64,000 nucleotides of DNA, taken from positions 412,501 to 476,500 of the forward strand of contig NZ_JADQTN010000001.1 of the NCBI RefSeq assembly GCF_017812015.1. The letters are read 5' to 3'. Of this stretch, positions 34,565-42,893 are shown piece after piece. The position numbers were made by a program, and so were the translations under genes. The DNA comes from Pontixanthobacter sp. CEM42. GTDB taxonomy: Bacteria > Pseudomonadota > Alphaproteobacteria > Sphingomonadales > Sphingomonadaceae. The notes below the pieces were generated by a model. The model saw nothing but the letters and a program-made list of their open reading frames with translations. It had not been told where the DNA came from and ran no database searches. Every line of letters begins with the position of its first letter. Position 1 is the first letter of the stretch.

Positions 34565-34906
34565 ATGAAAAAGCTGCTCATCTTTCTTGCTTTGGTCGCA
34601 GGTGTCGTCGCGTTCGCGATCAGCACGGGCGGTGTGGATGAGGTTGTCGAATGGCGCGTTGAAACCGCGCTGATGGATGCTGGCCTTTCCGAGAAACGGG
34701 CAACCTGCATGGCTGCGCGCATGACGGACCGGCTGACGGTGACCCAGTTACTCAAACTGCGCGACGGCATGGCCCCGCGTGAAGGCGAGCCGGAAAGCCC
34801 CAAAAACATTGGTGACTATATCAAGCGCGTGCGCCGGATTGGCGATGCAGAAGTCGTGGCGGTTACAGTTAGCTCAGCTGGCTTGTGCAAGCTGGGGATC
34901 GGCTAA
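34565..34906 (+). CDS. small secreted or membrane-anchored protein, function unknown
   Basis: 113 residues, 3 bases after pntB, so in the same operon. One N-terminal hydrophobic segment (LLIFLALVAGVVAFAIST) acts as signal or anchor. The soluble part includes VETALMDAGLSEKRATCMAARMTDRLTVTQLLKLRDG, two cysteines and a helical body. No named family. It converges on the DUF2147 gene with 7 bases between stops. Confidence 0.7.
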   Translation: MKKLLIFLALVAGVVAFAISTGGVDEVVEWRVETALMDAGLSEKRATCMAARMTDRLTVTQLLKLRDGMAPREGEPESPKNIGDYIKRVRRIGDAEVVAVTVSSAGLCKLGIG

Positions 34907-34913
34907 GTCAATT

Positions 34914-35330
34914 TCAGTATTTGGTGAAGTTCACCGTCTTACAGAACACAACCACGCAGCCTTTGACCTTCAGAGTGCTGCCGCTCCGCCAAACCTGCGC
35001 GTTGAAGCTACGGCCATCTTCAGGGCTATAGCCGTTGCCTTTGAACTTGGTGCCATCGGCTTTCAGGTTCCAGAAAATCGGTAGACCAAGCAATTTGCGT
35101 GAGCGCTTCGCTTTGTCCGGGTTTTCCGTGTCGCGTGCGCCTCCCGCTGGTTCCTTGACCAAAAACTTGGAGATTTTGCCGCAAATCGAGCTGCCGCATC
35201 TGTAAAACTGGATTACCGACTTTCCGTCATCGGTCTTCCAATTGCCCACAATAGAGGCGGGCGCTGCTTGTGCAGGCGCAGCAAAAGTAACCGCTGCGAT
35301 TGCAGGCAGGATCAGTCGGGCAGGTGTCAT
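34914..35330 (-). CDS. DUF2147 family secreted protein
   Basis: 138 residues from the ATG at 35330, chosen over one at 35339 because AAGAGG precedes it at normal spacing. Signal peptide (RLILPAIAAVTFAAPAQA). The mature part begins IVGNWKTDDGKSVIQFYRCGSSICGKISKF and contains GNGYSPEDGRSFNAQVW and LKVKGCVVVFCKTVNFTK, the lipocalin-like pattern of DUF2147. Two cysteine pairs are present. Function unknown; periplasmic. It is divergent from the beta-helix gene. Confidence 0.85.
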   Translation of the reverse strand: MTPARLILPAIAAVTFAAPAQAAPASIVGNWKTDDGKSVIQFYRCGSSICGKISKFLVKEPAGGARDTENPDKAKRSRKLLGLPIFWNLKADGTKFKGNGYSPEDGRSFNAQVWRSGSTLKVKGCVVVFCKTVNFTKY

Positions 35331-35432
35331 GTTTGGCATCCTCTTTTTATAGCTCTCTATGGATACGTTGGAAACTGCGACTTGGTTTCATATCAATTTT
35401 GGCGCAGGGTGGGTTTCAAAGGGAGACGTAGA

Positions 35433-36641
35433 ATGAATAAGCTGAACCGCATGTGTCTTGCCGCCGGTGCTTTGCTGCTGGCCGCGCAGCCTGCATGGGC
35501 CGAAACAATCACTATTGCGCCGGGAGATGGCGCGCAGGAACGATTGCAGGAAGCGCTTATTCTGGCCGAACCGGGTGACGAGATTGTCCTGGAAGCTGGC
35601 CGTTTCGCCCTGACTGACGGTCTCAGTCTGGATGTCGATGGTGTTACCGTGCGCGGTGCGGGCATGGATCAGACCGTGCTCGACTTCTCAAACCAGATGG
35701 GTGCGGGCGAGGGACTGCTGGTGACCAGCGATAATGTCGTGCTGCGCGAATTTGGCATGGAGAACTCCAAAGGCGACGGGATCAAATCCAAAGGCGCTGA
35801 CAACATCGTTTATTACAAGCTCCGCGTTGAATGGACGCGCGGTCCGCATGAAGAAAACGGTGCCTACGCGATCTATCCGGTCGAGAGCGAGAACGTGCTG
35901 GTTGATAGCGTAACCACCATCGCCGCATCGGACGCAGGCATCTATGTCGGCCAATCGAAAAACATCATCGTCCGCAACTCGGTGGCAAAGTACAACGTCG
36001 CAGGAATCGAGATCGAAAACAGCTACGGTGCGGATGTCTATAACAACCTTGCGGTGAACAATACCGGCGGAATTCTGGTGTTCGATCTGCCCGACATTCC
36101 GCAGCAGGGCGGGCGTGATGTGCGTGTGTTCGAGAACATTGTGGTCGACAACAACACCCGCAATTTCGCGCCGGAAGGCAATATCGTGGCCAGCGTGCCG
36201 TCGGGCATGGGCGTGATGGTGATGAGCCATTTCAACGTGGAGGTTTTCGGTAACGTTTTCGCAGAAAATGCGACCGGCAATGTTCTGATCACTGCCTATC
36301 CTAACGAGACCGAGGATGCGGATTACAACCCGCTGCCCGTCAATATTCTGGTGAAAGACAATATTCAGGGCCGCGCCGGATACAAACCGGCAATGCGCGG
36401 TGGCGAGATGCTGGCAGCGGCGTTCGGCGGGACTATCCCGCCGGTGACGCATGACGGCAATGGCAGTGATATTGTGGTGCAGGATGGTGTGCCGGTGCTG
36501 TCACTCGGCTTTACCAAGCCTGCACAGCCGTTCACTGAGGCGCAGCCTAGCGTCGTTGATCTTTCGGGCGATGCCGACAAGCCACTGATGCTTAAGCCGA
36601 TTGTACTGCCCGAGGCGATGGAGGCCGTCGTCAAGCAATGA
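35433..36641 (+). CDS. secreted parallel beta-helix protein (TIGR03805-type)
   Basis: 402 residues from the ATG at 35433, preceded by GGGAGACG. Signal peptide (LLLAAQPAWA|ET). Successive short repeats build a right-handed beta-helix: DGLSLDVDGVTVRGAGMDQT, DNVVLREFGMENSKGDGIK, ENVLVDSVTTIAASDAGIYV, KNIIVRNSVAKYNVAGIEIE, GADVYNNLAVNNTGGILVF and FNVEVFGNVFAENATGNVLI. It overlaps the diheme cytochrome gene by 4 bases. This two-gene pairing is known for the TIGR03805/TIGR03806 families, whose function is unknown. Confidence 0.85.
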   Translation: MNKLNRMCLAAGALLLAAQPAWAETITIAPGDGAQERLQEALILAEPGDEIVLEAGRFALTDGLSLDVDGVTVRGAGMDQTVLDFSNQMGAGEGLLVTSDNVVLREFGMENSKGDGIKSKGADNIVYYKLRVEWTRGPHEENGAYAIYPVESENVLVDSVTTIAASDAGIYVGQSKNIIVRNSVAKYNVAGIEIENSYGADVYNNLAVNNTGGILVFDLPDIPQQGGRDVRVFENIVVDNNTRNFAPEGNIVASVPSGMGVMVMSHFNVEVFGNVFAENATGNVLITAYPNETEDADYNPLPVNILVKDNIQGRAGYKPAMRGGEMLAAAFGGTIPPVTHDGNGSDIVVQDGVPVLSLGFTKPAQPFTEAQPSVVDLSGDADKPLMLKPIVLPEAMEAVVKQ

Positions 36642-37669
36642 AGCGGCTTAGCCTCGCCATTCTTGGTGCTGCGGCGCTTTCCGCAGGCTCGGCGATCGCG
36701 GTTCAAGCGACTGCCATCGAAGTGACGGTCGTCAATGATACGGCAGTCCTCGAAACGCGGATGCCGCGCGCGCTTTCGGACTATGGCTTTTTTACCGATG
36801 CTGCAGGGCAGATTCCCAGTGCCAATGTCACGCCGTACCGGCTGAACACGCCGCTCTACACGGATAGCGCCAGCAAACTACGTTTCGCCTATGTGCCAAA
36901 GGGCAAGCAGGCGGTGGCCGATGGAGAAGGGCTGCTGAAGTTCCCTGTCGGCAGCGCGCTGATCAAGACGTTCGCTTATGGCGAGGGCGAAGACCGGCGC
37001 TTGATTGAAACCCGCGTTTTGCTGCATCGCGCCGATGGCTGGCTAGCGCTACCCTACAAATGGAATGACGAGCAGACCGAGGCGAAGTTGGCATTGGTTG
37101 GTGCTCGGCTCGATGTCGATACGCCCGAGCACGGTACGATTAGCTACCGCGTGCCCAACAAGAACCAGTGCAAGCAGTGCCACAGCATTGACGATACTGT
37201 CGTACCGATTGGTCCGAAAGCGCGGAACCTGTCGAGCGACTGGATGGCGGCAATGGTCAAGGCTGGCCATGTCGATGCGATGCCGCAGGGCACTGGCGCG
37301 CTGCCGGTTTGGGAGCATCGTCAGGAAGCGGATCTGAACGATACGGCCCGGGCCTATCTCGATGTGAATTGCGCGCATTGTCACCAGCCGCAAGGCAAGG
37401 CCTCGAACTCCGGCCTCGATCTGCGATGGGAGCAGGATGATCCGACATCTGTGGGTATTCGCAAACGCCCTGTTGCCGCTGGACGCGGTTCGGGCGGCTT
37501 GAACTTCTCGATTGTACCCGGGGATTCCTCGCGCTCTATCATGGTACACCGGATGGGCAGCGATAATCCCGGCGTCGCGATGCCAGAACTCGGTAAGACC
37601 ACCGTCGACAAGGATGGAGTCGACGTTATCACGCGCTGGATTGATGCGATGCCGGAGAAGACGTTCTGA
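36638..37669 (+). CDS. secreted diheme c-type cytochrome (TIGR03806/SO2930 type)
   Basis: 343 residues with a signal peptide (LAILGAAALSAGSAIA). Two heme c sites: CKQCH at 178-182 and CAHCH at 245-249. Conserved stretches LSDYGFF and YRLNTPLYTDSASKLRF lie near the N-terminus, and a C-terminal ligand-like segment MPELGKTTVDKDGVDVITRWI follows. This is the partner family of the preceding beta-helix protein. Translational coupling (ATGA overlap) suggests the two act together in the periplasm, perhaps binding a polymer or small molecule and passing electrons. Confidence 0.87.
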   Translation: MKRLSLAILGAAALSAGSAIAVQATAIEVTVVNDTAVLETRMPRALSDYGFFTDAAGQIPSANVTPYRLNTPLYTDSASKLRFAYVPKGKQAVADGEGLLKFPVGSALIKTFAYGEGEDRRLIETRVLLHRADGWLALPYKWNDEQTEAKLALVGARLDVDTPEHGTISYRVPNKNQCKQCHSIDDTVVPIGPKARNLSSDWMAAMVKAGHVDAMPQGTGALPVWEHRQEADLNDTARAYLDVNCAHCHQPQGKASNSGLDLRWEQDDPTSVGIRKRPVAAGRGSGGLNFSIVPGDSSRSIMVHRMGSDNPGVAMPELGKTTVDKDGVDVITRWIDAMPEKTF

Positions 37670-37802
37670 CCCGGCGTTGCGCGGGACATGCTGTCCTACA
37701 GGTGCTCGGGACTGCTAACTTCGGCGAATGATAACAGGATCTGACATTGGACGAGAATTGCGGGCGAGAATGATCATCGATTGAGCGCTTGAATTTCTCA
37801 CT

Positions 37803-37839
37803 TTGGACCCTGTTCCATGTGTTCCATCGTGTAGGGTTT
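37803..37839. repeat. 37-bp dispersed repeat, copy 2 (upstream of alpha/beta hydrolase)
   Basis: 35/37 identical to 26095-26131, with the same doubled TGTTCCAT and the GTGTAGG end. It ends 28 bp before the hydrolase start. Both gaps also share CTGTCCTAC further upstream (near 26021 and 37690). Confidence 0.75.
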
Positions 37840-37866
37840 CGCCGGTGAATATGAAGGATAATTGAA

Positions 37867-38835
37867 ATGAAATGGCTTCTCCGAATCGTCGGGATTATCC
37901 TCGCGCTGCTGGTCATCGCGTTTTTGTTCCTGCGCACGCCAGATACCGATCCCGCAGAGATGCGCGCCAAATATGGCGGCGAGCCATCGCAATTTGTTGA
38001 GATGGCCGATGGGCTGACAGTCCATCTGCGCGACGAGGGGCCGAGAGATGCTCCGGTCATTATGCTGCTCCATGGCTCGAACGCGGACATTCATACGTGG
38101 CAGCCGTGGGCAGAAGCGCTCAAGCAAGATTATCGCGTCGTCCGGTTCGACCAGATTGGCCATGGACTGACCGGACCAGCGAAAGACGATAATTATGCGC
38201 TCGAAGCTTTCGTTGCGGACATCAACGATGTTGCGGATGCGCTTGAGATTGAGAAATTCGTGCTTGCTGGAAATTCTATGGGCGGCGCAATTTCAATGGG
38301 TTATGCGCTGGAGCATCCAGAGCGCCTGAACGGTTTGATACTGGTTGACGCAGGCGGTGCCGATATCAAACGCGAAGGTGGCGGGAACTTGCTGTTCACG
38401 CTCGCTGCGATGCCCGGAATCAACAAGGTTATGGGCCAGATAACGCCGCGCTCAATGGTGGAAACAAGCCTGTCCCAAAGCGTTTTCAATCAGGATATTG
38501 TCACCGATGAGGCGATTGATCGGTACTGGGAGCTGGGTCGCTATCCGGGCAACCGTCAGGCTACGCTCAAGCGTTTCTCCACGCCGCGGCAGGCATTTGA
38601 TGAGGACAAAATCCGTGCCACTACCGTGCCAACACTCGTGATGTGGGGTGAGGAGGACTCGCTGATCCCATACGAGGCAGCGGGCTGGTATATGGACCGT
38701 CTGCCCAATGCGACCTTGGCCAATTATGGAGAAATTGGTCACATGCCGATGGAAGAAGCGCCCGTTCGCAGTGCGATGGATGTCAGAAATTTCATGGAAA
38801 ATCTGACAGCAACCACCGAAGTTGGTGCTGAGTAG
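37867..38835 (+). CDS. membrane-anchored alpha/beta hydrolase
   Basis: 322 residues. One N-terminal anchor helix (LLRIVGIILALLVIAFLFL), then an alpha/beta-hydrolase domain: LLHGSNADIHTWQPWAEAL (oxyanion loop), DQIGHGLTG, nucleophile Ser in AGNSMGGAIS, Asp in WGEEDSLIP and His in GEIGHMPMEE. This resembles epoxide hydrolase/C-C hydrolase-type enzymes, tethered to the inner membrane with the domain probably in the periplasm. Substrate unknown. Preceded by the dispersed repeat. Confidence 0.88.
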   Translation: MKWLLRIVGIILALLVIAFLFLRTPDTDPAEMRAKYGGEPSQFVEMADGLTVHLRDEGPRDAPVIMLLHGSNADIHTWQPWAEALKQDYRVVRFDQIGHGLTGPAKDDNYALEAFVADINDVADALEIEKFVLAGNSMGGAISMGYALEHPERLNGLILVDAGGADIKREGGGNLLFTLAAMPGINKVMGQITPRSMVETSLSQSVFNQDIVTDEAIDRYWELGRYPGNRQATLKRFSTPRQAFDEDKIRATTVPTLVMWGEEDSLIPYEAAGWYMDRLPNATLANYGEIGHMPMEEAPVRSAMDVRNFMENLTATTEVGAE

Positions 38836-38928
38836 GGGTTAACGCAGCCCTATAGACGCGGGCCGATCTCCTGCATAAGCTGCGGCGTCGCGATCATGCT
38901 CGCGGGGTTTAAGCAGGGACGTTCGTTA

Positions 38929-39636
38929 GTGCGCAAATTGGGATTGATTGGTGGGATGAGCTGGGTCTCTACCCGGACATATTTTGAACAAATCAACCGG
39001 CTTGTCCAGCGCCGGACTACGCCTCGAACGACCGCGCCATTGCTGATGGAAAGCCTCGACTTTGCTTCGTTGCATGCGCTGAAGGATGATGCCGATTGGG
39101 ATGCGGCGACCCAGCACCTGATCGCATCTGCCAAGCGGATGGAACAAGCAGGTGCAGAGGGTCTCGTGATATGCGCAAACTCGATGCACAAGGACTTTGC
39201 GGCGATTTCCGAGGCAGTCGATATTCCGATCCTTCATGCGGGCGACTGCATTGGCGCGAAGGTTGCAAAGGCAGGCAAAACCAACGTCGCGCTGATCGGC
39301 CGCCGCAACGTTATGACAGAGAGCTTCTTCCGCCAACGGATTGTTGCGCATGGGGTTGATTTGATGTCGCCCGAGATGGCCAATGTCGAGCTGATCGATA
39401 AGATCATCTATGAAGAGTTGATGGCCGGCAAAGCTAGCCGCGATGCGGAACGGCTGTTCAAAACGATTATTACGCAAAAGGAGCAACGCGGCGCTACTGC
39501 GATCATCCTAGCCTGCACCGAGCTGGAACTGGTGGTCGATATCAACGCCAATGTCCTGCCGATCTTCGACTCGGCTGGCATCCATTGTGAGGCGGCGGTG
39601 GATTGGATATTCGGTAAAGAAGAACAGGACGATTGA
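38929..39636 (+). CDS. aspartate/glutamate racemase family protein
   Basis: 235 residues from GTG 38929, which gives the family's normal start MRKLGLIGGMSWVST; an earlier in-frame ATG at 38896 is less likely. The two catalytic-cysteine regions are ICANSMHKDF and LACTELELV. In this YgeA/RacX group the order N-(S/T)-M-H-K is typical. It should interconvert L- and D-amino acids without a cofactor; which amino acid is not clear. Followed by dgt. Confidence 0.85.
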   Translation: MRKLGLIGGMSWVSTRTYFEQINRLVQRRTTPRTTAPLLMESLDFASLHALKDDADWDAATQHLIASAKRMEQAGAEGLVICANSMHKDFAAISEAVDIPILHAGDCIGAKVAKAGKTNVALIGRRNVMTESFFRQRIVAHGVDLMSPEMANVELIDKIIYEELMAGKASRDAERLFKTIITQKEQRGATAIILACTELELVVDINANVLPIFDSAGIHCEAAVDWIFGKEEQDD

Positions 39637-39696
39637 TCTGTTGCCAGATTGTTCCCGTTGTCGGTTGGCACCGCTTTCTCTAAGCCGCGCTCACCG

Positions 39697-40857
39697 ATGA
39701 CACGCGCCCCATATGCCGCTGACCCGACCGCTTCGCGCGGCCGTGAATTCCCCGAAAACAGAGGTGGCACGCGTGGTCCGCGCAGTGAATTCCAGCGCGA
39801 CCGCGACCGGATTATCCATTCGATCTCCTTCCGCCGTCTGCGTAGCAAAACGCAGGTGTTTATTGCGCCTGATGGTGACCACTATCGCACGCGTCTGACC
39901 CATAGTCTGGAAGTCGCACAGATCGGCCGTGTGATCGCGCGGACACTGGGTCTGGACGAAGATCTGACCGAGGCGCTGTGCCTCGCGCATGATATCGGCC
40001 ATCCGCCATTCGGGCATGCGGGGGAGAAAGCTCTATCACTGGCGATGGAGAAACATGGCGGGTTCGACCACAACGCGCAATCACTGCGCACGCTGATGCG
40101 GCTCGAAAGCCCCTATTGCGACCATGAGGGGCTAAATCTGACTTGGGAACTGCTCGAAGGGCTGGCCAAGCATAACGGCCCGGTCGAGGAACCCGGTTGG
40201 GCGCTATCCGAGCTTGATGCCGACTACCCGCTTGCATTGCGCAAATATCCATCACTGGAGGCGCAGGTCGCAGCGATCGCGGATGATATCGCTTACGACA
40301 ATCACGACATTGATGATGGGTTGCGTGCCGGCTTCATCGATCTGGATGAGCTGCTCACAATCGATTTCGTCGCCGACCAGTGGCGAATGGTCGAAAACCG
40401 CTTCCCCGGCGCGCAAAGAGAGCGTCAGTTGCGCGAGTTGGTCCGTGGGCAAATCGGGCTGATGGTCAATGATGTGATTGAACATACGCGCAATGCGATG
40501 GGCGGTATCGAAACGCTGAATAATGTGCACGAGGCCGGGCAGGTGCTCGCGACCTTCTCGCCCAGCTTTGCCCAGGCGGAAAGGAAGCTGAAGAACTTCA
40601 TGTATGAGAAGCTCTATTACCATCCTGAGCAGCTTTCGACGGCGGAGAAAGCGCGCGATGTCGTGTCGCGGATATACGCCGCTTACGAGCAGGATGCTTC
40701 GCTTCTACCACGCGATTGGTACGCGACTTTGCCCGAAAGCGAACCTGCTCGCAGCCGTCACGTTGCGGACTATATCGCTGGTATGACTGACCGCTACGCC
40801 ATCGATCAATGCGCCAAGATTTATGGTTCGGCACCCGATGGGTTGAGCAATGTCTGA
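39697..40857 (+). CDS. dGTPase-like HD-domain triphosphohydrolase
   Basis: 386 residues from the ATG at 39697 (MTRAPYAADP). Signatures: FRRLRSKTQVF, the HD metal site with H69 (TRLTHSLEVAQ), H98-D99 in AHDIGHPPFGHAGE and a later aspartate in DDIAYDNHDIDDGL. It hydrolyses dNTPs to nucleoside and triphosphate. The gene is annotated dgt in many alphaproteobacteria. Its end overlaps the next gene by 8 bp. Confidence 0.9.
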   Translation: MTRAPYAADPTASRGREFPENRGGTRGPRSEFQRDRDRIIHSISFRRLRSKTQVFIAPDGDHYRTRLTHSLEVAQIGRVIARTLGLDEDLTEALCLAHDIGHPPFGHAGEKALSLAMEKHGGFDHNAQSLRTLMRLESPYCDHEGLNLTWELLEGLAKHNGPVEEPGWALSELDADYPLALRKYPSLEAQVAAIADDIAYDNHDIDDGLRAGFIDLDELLTIDFVADQWRMVENRFPGAQRERQLRELVRGQIGLMVNDVIEHTRNAMGGIETLNNVHEAGQVLATFSPSFAQAERKLKNFMYEKLYYHPEQLSTAEKARDVVSRIYAAYEQDASLLPRDWYATLPESEPARSRHVADYIAGMTDRYAIDQCAKIYGSAPDGLSNV

Positions 40858-41542
40858 CCCTGTGAAGATTGCGATTGTCGGGGCTACCGGCCTGATTGGC
40901 CGCACGATTATCGAGCAGGCCACCGGACGTGAGGATGTACGTATTATCGGCGTTGCCCGCCGCGAAATGAAGTTGCCGAAGGGCGTGCGGATGGAGCTGA
41001 TGCTTGCCGATCCTAGCCAGTGGGGAGAAGTGATCGGGCAAATCAAACCGGACGTTCTGGTCAGCGCTTTGGGCACAACGTGGAACAAATCTGGCAAGAG
41101 CGAAGAAGCCTTTCGCGCGGTTGATGAGCACCTAGTTCTCGATACTGCCAAGGCCGCGCATGATCACGGTGTGAAACGGATTATCGCGATAAGTTCGATT
41201 GGGGCGGATACCGGATCGAAGAGCTTCTATCTCCGCGTCAAAGGCGAGGTCGAGCGCGATCTACTCAAGATTGGCTTTGACCGTGTTGATATCTTCCGGC
41301 CGGGCCTATTGCGCGGGGAGCGCAGCAATGATCGCCGGGCAGCGGAGAGGCTGGGTATCTTGCTTAGTCCGCTGACCGATCTGCTGTTGCACGGAAAATA
41401 CCGTAAATACCGCTCGACCTCGGTGAAGGACGTGGCTGATGCTGCACTGGCGCTGTCGATGCGCAAAGCGGCAGGCAAGTTCAAACATGACAATGATGCA
41501 ATTTTGCGGGCGGCCCATAGCCTCCCGCAGTTGCAGGGGTAG
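40850..41542 (+). CDS. NAD(P)-binding atypical SDR, HTATIP2/YtfG-like
   Basis: 230 residues. Rossmann motif VGATGLIGRTI near the N-terminus, then a SALGTTWNKSGKSEEAF region and IIAISSIGADTGSKSFYLRVKGEVER carrying Tyr and Lys (YLRVK). This is characteristic of the NAD-dependent epimerase-like group related to human HTATIP2. Enzymatic role unknown. It overlaps the dGTPase gene by 8 bp and is 14 bp from the ABA4-like gene, so all four form a run. Confidence 0.85.
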   Translation: MSDPVKIAIVGATGLIGRTIIEQATGREDVRIIGVARREMKLPKGVRMELMLADPSQWGEVIGQIKPDVLVSALGTTWNKSGKSEEAFRAVDEHLVLDTAKAAHDHGVKRIIAISSIGADTGSKSFYLRVKGEVERDLLKIGFDRVDIFRPGLLRGERSNDRRAAERLGILLSPLTDLLLHGKYRKYRSTSVKDVADAALALSMRKAAGKFKHDNDAILRAAHSLPQLQG

Positions 41543-41556
41543 CACAGGGGAAAGCC

Positions 41557-42024
41557 ATGTGGGATTTTGTATTCAAGTCGGCAAATTTTCTGGCGATGCT
41601 GGCGTGGTTTGTACTGATCCTGTTGCCGCGTAAGCCAATCACACTAAGCGCGGTAATGTATCTGGGCGTCGCGCTCCTCTGCCTAGTGTATTCCGTTAGC
41701 ATGATCTCGATCATCGGCGGTTTTGTTGATCCGGTCGGACCGGATGACGCGCAGGGTGGCTTCACCAGTATTGAAGGCGTGCGCGCATTGTTCGCATCCG
41801 ATGGTGGCCTGACAGTGGGCTGGGTTCACTATCTTGCGTTCGATCTGTTTGTCGGCCTTTGGATAGCACGCGATGCCGATGCGAAATATTTCTCGCGGGT
41901 ATTGCAGGCACCTATCCTGTTGCTCACCTTCATGCTCGGCCCGATTGGCTTGCTCTTGTGGCTTATTATCCGTGAAGGTCGTGCGCGGACTTTCGGCTGG
42001 AAACGCAACCGCATCAATGTGTGA
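41557..42024 (+). CDS. ABA4-like (DUF4281) membrane protein
   Basis: 155 residues, four helices. The signature FTSIEGVRALFASDGGLTVGWVHYLAFDLFVGLWIARDAD (about 70-110) is the hallmark of the ABA4-like family, named for the plant protein needed for neoxanthin synthesis. In bacteria the role is unknown; a link to carotenoids is plausible in pigmented Erythrobacteraceae, but no carotenoid gene is in the window. The C-terminus is basic and cytoplasmic. Confidence 0.85.
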   Translation: MWDFVFKSANFLAMLAWFVLILLPRKPITLSAVMYLGVALLCLVYSVSMISIIGGFVDPVGPDDAQGGFTSIEGVRALFASDGGLTVGWVHYLAFDLFVGLWIARDADAKYFSRVLQAPILLLTFMLGPIGLLLWLIIREGRARTFGWKRNRINV

Positions 42025-42036
42025 TCGAGCACTTCG

Positions 42037-42624
42037 ATGAAGCGTCACGCTCCTGCGACATTGCGCAATCGAGAGGCGATTGCTGACGTGCTTGGCTGTG
42101 AACTTCCGCCTCGAGGAACGGTGTTGGAAGTTGCCAGCGGCTCTGGTGAGCACGTGATATATCTAGCCGAGCGGTTCCCTGATCTGATCTGGCAACCCAG
42201 TGACTACGAAGACGATGCATTGGCATCAATCTCCGCTTGGTCTGTCGAAGCCAAGTTGACCAACATCCTTCCGCCAATTGAGTTGGACGCATCGATCGTT
42301 TGGAAAGAGATGAGTTGCGAGGCGATTTTGTGCTGCAACATGATCCATATCAGTCCGTGGGCGGCAACTGCTGGCCTGTTTCGCAACGCTGGACATGTCC
42401 TAACAGAAGGGGGTTCCTTGATTACATACGGCCCTTACATTGAGGACAATGTACTGACCGCCCCGTCCAATCTCGACTTTGATCGAAGTTTGAAAACGCG
42501 CGATCCGGAGTGGGGCCTGCGGAATGTTGCCGAACTGGATGCTTTAGCGGATGAGCATGGGCTTAGCCGTATCGCTCGCCATGCGATGCCGGCCAACAAT
42601 TTGCTTCTCGTATACCGCAGGTAG
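42037..42624 (+). CDS. DUF938 SAM-dependent methyltransferase-like protein
   Basis: 195 residues. N-terminus MKRHAPATLRNREAIADVL followed by motif I VLEVASGSGEHVIYLAERFP and WQPSDYEDDALASI, the DUF938 pattern. Later CCNMIHISPWAATAGLFRNAG and LITYGPYIEDNVLTAPSNLDFD complete the domain. A class I methyltransferase fold is expected; substrate unknown. It is 12 bp after the ABA4-like gene. A GC-rich inverted repeat after the stop (42632-42655) lacks a T-tract and is not called as a terminator. Confidence 0.87.
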   Translation: MKRHAPATLRNREAIADVLGCELPPRGTVLEVASGSGEHVIYLAERFPDLIWQPSDYEDDALASISAWSVEAKLTNILPPIELDASIVWKEMSCEAILCCNMIHISPWAATAGLFRNAGHVLTEGGSLITYGPYIEDNVLTAPSNLDFDRSLKTRDPEWGLRNVAELDALADEHGLSRIARHAMPANNLLLVYRR

Positions 42625-42685
42625 AGCAACGCCCGCCCGGTTGATCGGACGGGCGAAACCCTGCGACCCTTGCGGGTGTTACTGA

Positions 42686-42817
42686 TTAATTGATGGCATC
42701 CTCACCGGTTTGACCGACTGATTGGATGTCTTCGCCAAGGCCTTTTACCGTATTGCACGCCGTCGCAGTGAGCGACATTGCGGCGATACCGATGGCTATA
42801 AATACCTTGCGGGTCAT
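42686..42817 (-). CDS. entericidin A/B-like small lipoprotein
   Basis: 43 residues, read directly from the minus strand between 42817 and 42686. The N-terminus MTRKVFIAIGIAAMSLTATAC has a lipobox-like TATAC with the modified cysteine at 21. The mature part NTVKGLGEDIQSVGQTGEDA matches the C-N-T-V-x-G-x-G-x-D pattern of the entericidin family. Entericidins are small membrane-associated lipoproteins; the family's role outside enterobacteria is not established. Confidence 0.8.
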   Translation of the reverse strand: MTRKVFIAIGIAAMSLTATACNTVKGLGEDIQSVGQTGEDAIN

Positions 42818-42893
42818 GATCTCTACTCCAAAATTCTGCGCGCAAGTTGCGCTCGCATGTGAAGTAAAAACGCGGGGAGTGGTTTGCGGTTCC

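Noticed and set aside
42628-42690. terminator after the DUF938 gene
   Set aside because: A GC-rich inverted repeat is present but no T-tract follows on either strand.
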